Part shown: piece by piece, positions 6,451 to 14,559 of the stretch | How positions within the stretch are numbered: the first letter of the stretch is position 1 | How the letters are laid out: the number at the start of each line of letters is the position of its first letter | Assembly (NCBI GenBank): GCA_964529265.1 | Contig: CAZGVW010000110.1 | Location: forward strand, 1 to 21,141 | From: CAZGVW01 sp964529265 | GTDB lineage: Bacteria; Planctomycetota; Phycisphaerae; Phycisphaerales; UBA1924 | Reading direction: 5' to 3' | Length of the DNA stretch: 21,141 nt | Notes under the pieces: model-generated | What the model saw: only the letters and a program-made list of their open reading frames with translations | Database searches by the model: none | What the model was told of the DNA's origin: nothing | Made by a program: the position numbers and the translations under genes

Positions 6451-6458
6451 AACTCTCC

Positions 6459-7184
6459 CTACCGCAGCTCCACGCTCCAGTACGCGCTGTCGAGGAAGGC
6501 TTTCCACGAGGCGTACTTCTGCTGGCCGAGGCGGAGGCTGATGAGGGGGTTGCGCCTGGGGCGCACCGGCGGGCGGACGAGTTTCAGTCTCGCCTGGGCG
6601 GGGGTGCGGCCGCCCTTGCGTGCGTTGCAGCGGACGCAGGCGCAGACGAGGTTTTCCCACGTATCGCCGCCGCCCTGGGAGCGCGGGGTGACGTGGTCGA
6701 TCGAGAGTTCGCTCGTCGGGAAGAAGTGGCCGCAGTACTGGCACTGGTTGCGGTCGCGCGCGAAGAGGTTGCGGCGGTTGAGTTTCACGTGCTGTTCGGG
6801 CATGCGGTCGTAGCCCAGGAGTCGGATGACCTTGGGCACGGCGATGTCGAGGCGCACGGTGCGCACCCAGTCGTGGCTGTCGGGCTCGAAGCGCTTCTGG
6901 AGTTCGGAGATTTCCGTCCAGGTCTCGAAGTCGTAGGAGAGGTACTTGCCGTTATCGATGTGGATGACTTCGGCGAGATCGCACGCGAGCATGGCGAAGG
7001 CCCGCCGCGCGGGGATGACGCGGATCGCGAGGTAGAGGCGATTGAGGACGAGCACCTTGGCGCTGAGGCCGCTCGCGCCGCCTGCGGCGACGGCGAGCGA
7101 GGCTTGATGGGCGGCGCCATCATCGGACGACGCATCCGCATCGAGCATCGATGGGTGCACTTCGTGTTCCGACCGTTCGGACAT
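6459..7184 (-). CDS. HNH endonuclease family protein (241 aa)
   Basis: A nuclease of the HNH/McrA-like zinc type lies in the C-terminal half: CQYC (148-151), SIDHVTPRSQGG (161-172, with the catalytic His in IDH) and NLVCACVRCNARK (178-190), giving two Cys pairs for a structural zinc plus the His-Asn core. The N-terminal ~110 residues (VLVLNRLYLAIRVIPARRAF, then AEVIHID) match the conserved front domain of a widespread bacterial HNH family of unknown role. I chose the ATG at 7184 (MSERSEHEV) because GAGGGA precedes it; the upstream extension is Arg/Pro-rich and unconvincing. No methylase or other restriction or defence gene is adjacent, so there is no basis to call it a restriction enzyme. It follows the carboxypeptidase gene on the same strand, 191 nt away. 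Confidence 0.88.
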   Translation of the reverse strand: MSERSEHEVHPSMLDADASSDDGAAHQASLAVAAGGASGLSAKVLVLNRLYLAIRVIPARRAFAMLACDLAEVIHIDNGKYLSYDFETWTEISELQKRFEPDSHDWVRTVRLDIAVPKVIRLLGYDRMPEQHVKLNRRNLFARDRNQCQYCGHFFPTSELSIDHVTPRSQGGGDTWENLVCACVRCNARKGGRTPAQARLKLVRPPVRPRRNPLISLRLGQQKYASWKAFLDSAYWSVELR

Positions 7185-7375
7185 CGCGAGCAATCCCTCG
7201 CACCAGTGAACAGGGCGCCAATCCGCCCTGTTTTCATCGGCACAACGGTAGCCGCGGGCCCGCGGCGGTTCAATGACGAAATGGCCGGGAGGCAGGCCCC
7301 ATATGCGGGGCGGCCGGCGGGGCCGGGAATTGGGCCGCCGGTCAGGATTGCGTGAGGGGCGGGCGAGCGGCGGGT

Positions 7376-9760
7376 TCATCCGCCCCAGGCGCCAAGAACG
7401 ATGCCGAGGTCCGAAGAGTTCACGACGGTGTCGCCGGTGAGATCGGCGGGGCAGGGCTGCCCGGGCTCGCAGGGGCCCCAGGCGCCGAGGATCTGGCCGA
7501 GGTCGGAGGAGTTGACGACTCCATCGCCGTTGACGTCGCCGGGGGGGCCTTCGGCGCAGTCGAGGAACGTGAGGCGCACGTCGTCGATCGCGGCTTCGAC
7601 GAGCGCGCCGCCGTTGGCTTCCTCATCGCGCGCGATGAAGCGGAGGCGGAGCATATCGGTGGGCGCGACGAGGTCCGCGACGCGGAACTCCTTGCGCTTC
7701 CACGCGTGCCAGTTCTCGTCGTTGATTTCTTCGAGGATGGTCCAGGTTGCGCCGTCGTCGTTCGAGACGAGGGCGGTGAAGGGCTCGGACGTGGCGCCTT
7801 CGCCGAGGTTGTTGGAGAGCCAGCGGTAGTAGGAGATGTGGGGATCGCCGGGGAGGGCGAGCGCATCGAGGCGCGGGGAGGTGAGCGTTGTGCGGCCGCC
7901 ATCGACGTCGGCGAGGCCGGGGTTCTCCTCGCCCTGCACCGTGCCGGCGCCGGTGACGAAGCAGCGGATGCCGGTTCCGGCCGGGTTGTCATCGCCGGGC
8001 TGAGCGTCGGTGCCGATGGGATCGACGCGGACCCAGACGCCGGTGGTGGCGGTGTCTTCGGGCGCGCCGACGGTCCAGCCGAGATCGGTGTCGAAGTTGT
8101 CGTGGAATGACGTGGTGGAGGCGCGGGCGCGCACGGTGAAGGCGCCCTGCTGCGCATCGGGCGGGAAGGAGACGGTGCGGCCATCGGTGGTCATGGCGGT
8201 GTAGTAGTGCTGGACATCGAGGCCGCACATCGCGGCGGGGAGCGTGGCCTGGAAGACGCCGGCGCCGAGGCTGGAGGGCGTGGATTCGACGAACGGGCCG
8301 GCGCCGCCGATGCGGGCGTGGCGGCGCAGCGATCCCGCGGCGAACTCGCCGGAGATATCGGTGATCTTGACGCGGAGCGGGGTGGCGGTGTCGGGGGCGA
8401 GCGCGAGAGGATGATCGTCGGGGAAGGCGAGGGCGAGGGGGGCGCGGAGGCGCTCGGCGACGGTGCGCATCGCGGCGAGGGCCTCTTCGCCGGCGGGGAT
8501 GATGTGATCCGGCGGGAGGAGGTAGCCGAGTTCGCCGGTGTCGCGCATCTCGATGGTCCAGGCGAGGACGCCGCGGACGGCATACATCCAGTCGGGCATG
8601 ATGCCGGAGGCGAGGCCGAGGACGTGCCCGCCGTAGCCGAAGGTGTGGGGCGCGCCGTCTACGTTTGAGATGGCCGCGGCGATATCGCGGCCGAGGGGGA
8701 TGAGGGCCTCGCCATCGGGCGCCTGGAGGCCGGTGTAGCCCCACACGCCGAGGACGAGTTGCGCGAAGGAGTGCAGATCGACGTGGGCGCGGATGTGGGC
8801 ATTGGTCTGCACGAAGTTGCGGAGGTTGGCGGTCTCGGGCTCGGAGAAGGCGGATGGGCCGCGGTAGTCCTCGAGGCCTGGCTGGTTGCCGGAGCCTGGT
8901 CCCCCCCACTGATGCCCCCAGTTGCGGTTGAGATCGACGCCCCACGAGCCGCCGGTGTTCTGGCGACGGTTCTTGCGCCACATGCGGTCGGTGGTCCAGG
9001 AGAAGACGTAGCCATCCGGGTTCACGATGGGGACGATGATGATCTCGACTTCGTCGAGCAGGTCGTGGATGGATGGATCGGCGTCGTAGCCCTGGACGAG
9101 CGCCTCGGCGACGTAGAGGGCGCTGGTGACCGTGATCCACTCGCGCGCGTGCTGGCAGGCGGTGATGAGGAGCGCGGGGCGCGTGTGGGCGGGGGTGTTG
9201 AGGCCGCGGATGCGCACGCCGCGGATCTCGCGGCTTTCGCGCGAGAGGCCGACGGAGAAGGTCTGGACGAGGTCGGGGCGCTGCGCGGCGAGGGCATCGA
9301 GAAAACTGTTCGAGGCATCGAGATCGGGGAAGGCGTCGAAGAAGGAGGGTGGTTCTCCGCGGGCTTCGGGGCCGACAGGGGCGCTGCGCTGCCGCGGGGC
9401 GGGGCGCTTCTGGGCATCAATGAGGGACTGGACGTCGTCGTGAATGACTTCGGCGGTGATTCCGGCGGCGCGGAGCGCGGCGAGCGAGGTGGAGTCGAGG
9501 ACGCAGAGGCGGGCGCCGAGGCCGGGCGCCTCGCCCCAGAGATCGATGCCGCGGTTCAGGACGGTGGCGAGCTGGGCGCGGGAGACGAGATTGAGGCGGA
9601 CGAGGAGGTTGGAGTGGGGTTGCGCTGTGGGCTGCGCGTGCATTGACGCGGGCGCAGTCGTCGTCTCAGGCGGGCGCGGCGGCGCGAGCGCAGCGCGAGG
9701 CCACAGCGCGGCGGCCGCGGCAGCGGCAATGAGCGTCAGGATGAGCGGCGTTCTCCCCAT
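7376..9760 (-). CDS. Secreted M14 zinc carboxypeptidase with dockerin-like tail (794 aa)
   Basis: Removes C-terminal residues from peptides outside the cytoplasm. Layout: signal peptide (1-~27); a propeptide-like region (~50-117); M14 catalytic domain (~140-440); beta-sandwich region (~441-730, with NFDTDLGWTVG typical of adhesion/sugar-binding modules); and two dockerin-like calcium loops at the end (GDVNGDGVVNSSDLG, then DLTGDTVVNSSDLG). Zinc and catalytic residues are present: H204 and E207 (QHAREWI), the RKNRR substrate arginine near 262, N278-R279 (DLNRNW), H330 (DLHSF) and E404 (IEMRDTG). The residue before DW in MPDW, which sets specificity in animal enzymes, is Pro, so neither A- nor B-type preference can be read off. 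A tyrosine equivalent to Tyr248 is not obvious. GGAGG precedes the ATG at 9760. The gene lies 102 nt after the deiminase gene on the same strand. Confidence 0.93.
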   Translation of the reverse strand: MGRTPLILTLIAAAAAAALWPRAALAPPRPPETTTAPASMHAQPTAQPHSNLLVRLNLVSRAQLATVLNRGIDLWGEAPGLGARLCVLDSTSLAALRAAGITAEVIHDDVQSLIDAQKRPAPRQRSAPVGPEARGEPPSFFDAFPDLDASNSFLDALAAQRPDLVQTFSVGLSRESREIRGVRIRGLNTPAHTRPALLITACQHAREWITVTSALYVAEALVQGYDADPSIHDLLDEVEIIIVPIVNPDGYVFSWTTDRMWRKNRRQNTGGSWGVDLNRNWGHQWGGPGSGNQPGLEDYRGPSAFSEPETANLRNFVQTNAHIRAHVDLHSFAQLVLGVWGYTGLQAPDGEALIPLGRDIAAAISNVDGAPHTFGYGGHVLGLASGIMPDWMYAVRGVLAWTIEMRDTGELGYLLPPDHIIPAGEEALAAMRTVAERLRAPLALAFPDDHPLALAPDTATPLRVKITDISGEFAAGSLRRHARIGGAGPFVESTPSSLGAGVFQATLPAAMCGLDVQHYYTAMTTDGRTVSFPPDAQQGAFTVRARASTTSFHDNFDTDLGWTVGAPEDTATTGVWVRVDPIGTDAQPGDDNPAGTGIRCFVTGAGTVQGEENPGLADVDGGRTTLTSPRLDALALPGDPHISYYRWLSNNLGEGATSEPFTALVSNDDGATWTILEEINDENWHAWKRKEFRVADLVAPTDMLRLRFIARDEEANGGALVEAAIDDVRLTFLDCAEGPPGDVNGDGVVNSSDLGQILGAWGPCEPGQPCPADLTGDTVVNSSDLGIVLGAWGG

Positions 9761-9862
9761 CGCGCGCCTCCATCGCGAGCGCGATGGTATCCGGGCGCGC
9801 GAGGCGCGACGAGGTTTTTCCGGTGATTGAAGGCGCCGGCTCGTCCGAGAACGGCGGCGCGG

Positions 9863-11464
9863 TCAGGGGCAGGGGCCCCATGCGCCGAGCATCGCGGCGA
9901 GGTCGGCCGCGCCGACGCCGCCATCGCCTGTGATATCGGCCGGTCCGCCGGGCGCGCCCCACGCGCCGAGGAGGGCGGCGAGATCGGACGAGCCGACCGA
10001 GCCGTCGCCATCGAGATCGGCGGGGCAGGAACCCGCGATGGCGAAGGGCGCATCGCTGTCATCGAAGCCGGTGTTGGAATCGCCGTCGCGGGCCACGACG
10101 CGGATCATCGCGTTCGAGGTGTTCACGTCGGGAACGGTCCACATGAATGAGCCGTCGTCAGGCGTGGCGCCGGCGATGACGGTGGGGAAGTTGGCGCCGC
10201 CATCGGTGGAGAGAAGAAGATCGACGTTCACGACGTCTTCGTCGTCGTCGGTGATCCAGCGGATCTCGACCATGTCATCCGGCTCGAACTCCTCGCCGCC
10301 GTTCAGGTTCTTGAGGTAGGCGACGGGGTTCTCGCCGCCGAGCGACGCGGGCACGTGCATGACGATGCAGTGCATGACGCCCGCGGCGGTGACGATGGAA
10401 TCGCACGCGACCTGGACGATGGTGTGGCCCGGAAGCGCGGCCTGCCACGTGGCGAGCGCCTCGGCGTTGTGCTGGCTGACGGAGGCATTGGCGTAGAACG
10501 GCAGGAGGACGAGGTCGTTGCACATCACGACGTTGGTGTACGTGTAGTGCGTGCCGCCGACGGAGCGGGCCGGGACGCGGTGGACGGCGTAGCCCTCGGT
10601 CGCCATGGCCGCGGCGGTCTGATCGCAGATCACGTCCTGCGTCGAGCCGGAGTTGAACGGCCAATCGCTGATGACGACGGCGTCGTCCGCGATGACCTGC
10701 ATCCACATATCGATGTGCTGGGTGAGATCGACGGAGGTGGGGAAGGGCGTATAGAAGTTGGTGTCGAGGTTCTGGTAGGCGAGCCAGTAATCGTGGATCT
10801 GCTGCTCGGTGAGGCCGGGGTTCTCGTTGTTGATGAGGCGCGAGGTGCGCGAGGCCATGTTGCAGAGGTGGTAGTTGCCTCCGCCGTGCACGAGGGGGAT
10901 CTCGTACATCGGATGACCCTTGATCGAGGCAAAGTGGCCGGGCAGGATGTCGTCGTTGGGGCGCGGGCGGTTGTACGTGTGGTCGATGATGGCGCGGACG
11001 CCGCCCTCGTAGATGTAGCGCGGGCCGTAATCGCGGATCCAGATGGTGTCGGTGGTGCGCACGACGAAGTGCACGCGACTCATGTTCGCGCCGGCCGCGG
11101 AGAGGCTGCTGTTTGCGCTGGTCTGCTCCGAGGTGGTGTCAACGACCACATAGAGGTCGGCGTCGCCGAGCGTCGTGATCTGCACGGCCATGGTGCGGAG
11201 GATTGTGAGCCACGAAGCGGAGCCTTCCCACGCGATCAGGATGCCGTCCATCGGCGCGTATTCCGGCGGGCAGACGATGGGGCCGGAGGGCGGGGGCGTT
11301 GAGCCGCGGAGCGCCGCGAGCGGGGAGACTTTGACGATCTCCTGCTCCTCGGGGGTCAGGTTGCGGGGGATCTCGGCGCCCTCGGGGTAGAGATCGATGT
11401 CCCCGGCGATTGCGCCTGTCGTGCACGCGGCGGCCATAGCCAATACGGCGAAACGACGATTCAT
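9863..11464 (-). CDS. Secreted peptidylarginine deiminase-like protein (PPAD/agmatine deiminase family) with dockerin-like tail (533 aa)
   Basis: Guanidine-group-modifying enzyme predicted to turn arginine into citrulline with release of ammonia. Layout: signal peptide (1-20), catalytic domain (~60-375), an Ig-like domain (~385-470, VDLLLSTDGGANF, then SFMWTVPDV), and two dockerin-like loops (CPADLDGDGSVGSSDLAALL, then DITGDGGVGAADLAAML). Catalytic residues are visible: D145 (WIRDYGP), H250 and D252 (QHIDMWM), C366 (GVMHCIVMH). From memory of Porphyromonas PPAD (D130, H236, D238, C351) the spacing agrees within one residue. R166 and R168 in YNRPRPND fall at the positions of PPAD R152/R154, which bind the substrate C-terminal carboxylate. 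So C-terminal peptidyl-arginine is a better guess than free agmatine. The ATG at 11464 follows GGGAGGG. It precedes the carboxypeptidase gene. Confidence 0.88.
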   Translation of the reverse strand: MNRRFAVLAMAAACTTGAIAGDIDLYPEGAEIPRNLTPEEQEIVKVSPLAALRGSTPPPSGPIVCPPEYAPMDGILIAWEGSASWLTILRTMAVQITTLGDADLYVVVDTTSEQTSANSSLSAAGANMSRVHFVVRTTDTIWIRDYGPRYIYEGGVRAIIDHTYNRPRPNDDILPGHFASIKGHPMYEIPLVHGGGNYHLCNMASRTSRLINNENPGLTEQQIHDYWLAYQNLDTNFYTPFPTSVDLTQHIDMWMQVIADDAVVISDWPFNSGSTQDVICDQTAAAMATEGYAVHRVPARSVGGTHYTYTNVVMCNDLVLLPFYANASVSQHNAEALATWQAALPGHTIVQVACDSIVTAAGVMHCIVMHVPASLGGENPVAYLKNLNGGEEFEPDDMVEIRWITDDDEDVVNVDLLLSTDGGANFPTVIAGATPDDGSFMWTVPDVNTSNAMIRVVARDGDSNTGFDDSDAPFAIAGSCPADLDGDGSVGSSDLAALLGAWGAPGGPADITGDGGVGAADLAAMLGAWGPCP

Positions 11465-11649
11465 CACGGTGCAGCCCTCCCGAGGCGCTCTCTCTCGAAT
11501 CAGTTCGCGGACGTCGAGGGCGGGGCCAGAGGCTCGCCGCCCCGCCGGGGTTGATCCTACACCACGGGGCCGGGCAGGGCCCGCGGAAAAAGGGGTGCGA
11601 CAGGTCTCGGGCCCCCCCGATCCCGGGGCCGTCCGCGAGGCGGGGGCCA

Positions 11650-13257
11650 TCAGTGCCGGAAGTGGCGGACTCCCGTCACCATGCAGGTCACGCCGCGTTC
11701 CTGGCAGAGTTCGAAGGTCTCGTGATCGCGCTTGCTGCCGCCGGGGTGGACGAGCATGGTGACGCCGGCATCGATGAGCAGGGCGGGGCCGTCCGGGAAG
11801 GGGAAGAAGGCGTCGCTCGCGGCGATGGCGCCATCGGCGTGGTCGCCGGCCTTCTGGACGGCGAGGCGGCAGGCGGTGACGCGATCCATCTGGCCGGCGC
11901 CGGCGCCGAAGAGGCGGACGCCGCCGGCGCCCGCGGCCTTGTCATCCGGGCCGCCGATGGCGATGGCGTTGCTGGCGAGGTGCTTGACCATCGTCCAGAC
12001 CACCGCGGCGTGGGCGAGCGCCTCGGGCGAGGGCTGCGGGCCCGCGGCCAAGCGCCACTGATCGGGCGAGGCGGTGCGGATATCGCGGTCCTGCACGAGC
12101 ATGCCGCCGGGGACGGAGCGGAAATCGAGTTTGCGGGAGCGCGAGCCCTCGCGCTCGCCTGTCGCGAGCAGGCGGACGCCGGTCCAGCGCTCCTTGAGCG
12201 CGGCGAGGGCATCGTCGGTGAAGGAGGGCGCGATGATGACTTCGAGGAACGTGCCTTCCTCGCGCACGCAGTCGGCCGCGGCAAGGTCGAAGACGCGGTT
12301 GACGGCGAGGATGCCGCCATACGCCGCGGTCTGGTCGCCGAGGAGGGCGGCGTTGACGGCATCGGCGCAGGTGCGCGCGGAGGCGGCGCCGCAGGCGTTC
12401 AGGTGCTTGACGACGGCGGCGCCGACGGCGGAGGGATCGAGGCGGCGCAGATCCTTCACGAGTTCAAGCGCGGCGGCGCCGTCGGCCACGTTGTTGTAAC
12501 TGAGGGCTTTTCCGTGCAGTTGCCGCGCGTTGACGATGGTGGGGCCGGTGGAGGCGGGATCGCGATAGAGCGCGGCGTCCTGATGCGGGTTTTCGCCGTA
12601 GCGCAGGTCTTCGGATTTCACGTAGGCCAGGCGCAGCACATCGGGGAAGGCCTCGGGCGAGCGGCGGCCGAGGAAGGAGGCGATAGCGGCGTCGTACTCG
12701 GCGGTGCGCGCGAAGGCGGTGGAGGCGAGTTCGGCGCGGAGGGCGAGCGACGTGGCGCCATCGTGGGCGGCGACGTCGTTCATCACGCGGTCGTACTGGC
12801 GCGGGTGCGTGACGACGGTGACGTACGAGAAGTTCTTGGCGGCGGAGCGGATCATGCTCGGTCCGCCGATATCGATGTACTCGATGGCGGCTTCGGGCTC
12901 GACGTCGGGGCTGCTGGCGTTGCGCTCGAAGGGGTAGAGGTTCACGCAAACGAGGTCGATGGCCGCGATGCCGTGCTCGCGCATGGCGCGGGCGTGGTCG
13001 GGGTTGTCGCGCACGGCGAGCAGGGCGCCGTGGACCTTGGGGTGCAGCGTCTTGACGCGGCCATCCATGATCTCCGGGAATCCGGTGAGCGAATCGATGG
13101 TGGTGACGGGGATGCCTGCATCGGCCAGGGCCTTCGCGGTGCCGCCGGTGGAGATGACCTCGACGCCGCGGGCGGCGAGGGCCCGCGCGAAGGGGACGAG
13201 ATCCGTCTTGTCCGAGACGGAGATGAGGGCTCGGCGGAGGGGGACGAGGTCGGGCAT
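11650..13257 (-). CDS. purH: Bifunctional AICAR transformylase / IMP cyclohydrolase
   Basis: Performs the last two steps of purine synthesis: formylation of AICAR with 10-formyl-THF, then ring closure to IMP. The N-terminal cyclohydrolase (MGS-like) domain spans ~1-195: LISVSDKTDLVPFARAL, STGGTAKALADAGIPV, then GRVKTLHPKVHG. The transformylase domain fills the rest: LRYGENPHQDAALY (218-231), VKHLNACGAA (283-292, with the catalytic Lys-His), GAGQMDRV, SDAFFPFPD, and the usual end RHFRH. The 535-aa length is normal. The common Lys-His-x-Asn-Pro-Cys-Gly motif has Ala in place of Pro. I prefer the ATG at 13257 (MPDLVPLRRAL); an in-frame GTG five codons earlier (13272) is possible, and neither has a strong ribosome site. 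The secreted deiminase gene follows 185 nt downstream. Confidence 0.97.
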   Translation of the reverse strand: MPDLVPLRRALISVSDKTDLVPFARALAARGVEVISTGGTAKALADAGIPVTTIDSLTGFPEIMDGRVKTLHPKVHGALLAVRDNPDHARAMREHGIAAIDLVCVNLYPFERNASSPDVEPEAAIEYIDIGGPSMIRSAAKNFSYVTVVTHPRQYDRVMNDVAAHDGATSLALRAELASTAFARTAEYDAAIASFLGRRSPEAFPDVLRLAYVKSEDLRYGENPHQDAALYRDPASTGPTIVNARQLHGKALSYNNVADGAAALELVKDLRRLDPSAVGAAVVKHLNACGAASARTCADAVNAALLGDQTAAYGGILAVNRVFDLAAADCVREEGTFLEVIIAPSFTDDALAALKERWTGVRLLATGEREGSRSRKLDFRSVPGGMLVQDRDIRTASPDQWRLAAGPQPSPEALAHAAVVWTMVKHLASNAIAIGGPDDKAAGAGGVRLFGAGAGQMDRVTACRLAVQKAGDHADGAIAASDAFFPFPDGPALLIDAGVTMLVHPGGSKRDHETFELCQERGVTCMVTGVRHFRH

Positions 13258-13461
13258 CTGGTCAGGATACACGGTGTGTTCGGGCCTCGGTTGGAGGCGG
13301 GGTCAGGTGAACCTGTGAGAATTTGCACCGGCCGGATCGAGATCCGGGTTAGAGTGCCGCTGCACAAGTGAGGAGTCAGACCTCACGCAGGACATCAGGT
13401 CGAGGGGCTGAGGCGGGCGCCGTTGCGCCTCCGCGCCGCGACTGAAGCGAGGAGAGCGGCC

Positions 13462-14524
13462 ATGCTGATTGGACGTGCTTTGCGCGTGTGGTTCGGATGG
13501 GCGGCGTTGGGCGCGCTCGCGGTTGCGGCGCCGGCGTCGGGAGCGTTCCTGGGCGTCGAAGTGCGCGAGAACACGGGGCTGCCCTCGGCCGAGGGACTGC
13601 CCGGCTTCCCCGGCGCGCCGAATGTGCGCGTCTTCAGCATCTTCGGGAAGTTCAATGGCAGCGCCGAGGATGACCTGCGCAACCAGGTGCTCTCTGTCGG
13701 GCAACCAAATGAGACGGACGGGCTCGGCATCGAGTTGTTGTTCAATCCCGGCGCGAACTTCTACAGGGCGCCCGCATCTTCCGGCGCGCCGATCGGCGGC
13801 GTGGGCGGCGTGAACCTGGCCCTTCCCGGCGACAACCGGCGCTTCTGGAGCACGTTCGTCTCGATCGGCGTGCAAGTGTTCGATCCCGATGCGGGACCGA
13901 TCTTCGACGACGCGACGGGCCCCGACCCCGACTTCGGATTCGTAGACCGCGACGGCGCGGGCTCGCCTCCGCTCCAGAACGCCGAGTTCATCACGGGCGG
14001 CTGGTTCAACGCGAGCCCGCCGAACAGCCAGGGCGCGCGGTGTGAAGCAGTTCGATCCGGACTACGGGCCGATTCTTGCCGACGACACGGCCGCGGATCC
14101 CGATTTTCAGTTCGTTGATCGGGATGGAATCGGCGCCCCGGCGCTGCAGGCGGCGGATGAGATCCGCGGCGGCTGGTTCAACACGAACCCTCCGGGACTT
14201 CAGGGCGCGCCCGTGTTCAACCCCGACAAGGGACTCTGGGAGACCTTCCTGTGCCAGGTGACGCTGACCAACGTGACGGGGGACGGCGGCGGCCCGGCGC
14301 CGAACTTCATCGGCCCGGGCGGCACATGGTTCGGCGAGATATTTACGGGGCAAATGACGGTCTTTCGACAGGGGAACCAGAGCGCAGGTGAGCCACCAGC
14401 GGTGGGATTCACATTTTTCTTCGGCGGCCTTGCGCCGTGCCCGGTTCCACCATCGCCGGGCGCCGCTTCCGCGCTGCTCATCGCCGGCGGCGCTTTCGGC
14501 GCGAGGCGGCGCAGGATCAGCTGA
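13462..14524 (+). pseudogene. Broken, chimeric paralog D of the PEP-CTERM-like family
   Basis: Two parts in different frames. Part 1 (from the ATG at 13462, with AGGAGAG upstream) has a signal peptide, then AFLGVEVREN, RVFSIFGKFNG, LSVGQP, GDNRRFWSTFVSIGV, GPIFDDATGPDPDFGFVDRD and FITGGWFNASPPNSQGA. At about 14035-14042 it jumps, +1 in frame, to a point earlier in the family: GVKQFDPDYGP, DPDFQFVDRDGIGAPALQAA, EIRGGWFNTNPPG, ETFLCQ, TWFGEIFTGQMTVFRQG, and a PSPGAASALLIAGG...RRRRIS tail. So the FDPD..GP to GGWFN segment occurs twice. Part 1 runs out of frame and stops at 14118. This looks like a fusion of the front of one tandem copy to the back of another, with a deletion between them. A misassembly would look the same. 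Confidence 0.8.
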
Positions 14525-14559
14525 TCGATACACGCAGAGCAGATGGAGAGGGACGAATC

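Noticed and set aside
6459..7184. Restriction-modification or anti-phage role for the HNH gene
   Set aside because: No methyltransferase, helicase, sensor or other defence gene is adjacent; the neighbours are a CBS protein and a carboxypeptidase.
9863..11464. Plain cytoplasmic agmatine deiminase
   Set aside because: A signal peptide, an Ig-like domain and dockerin-like loops point to export, and the RPRP pair matches PPAD better.
11551..13371. Plus-strand open frame of 606 codons opposite purH
   Set aside because: Low-complexity Gly/Ala/Val/Asp composition and complete overlap with an unmistakable purH; an antisense shadow.
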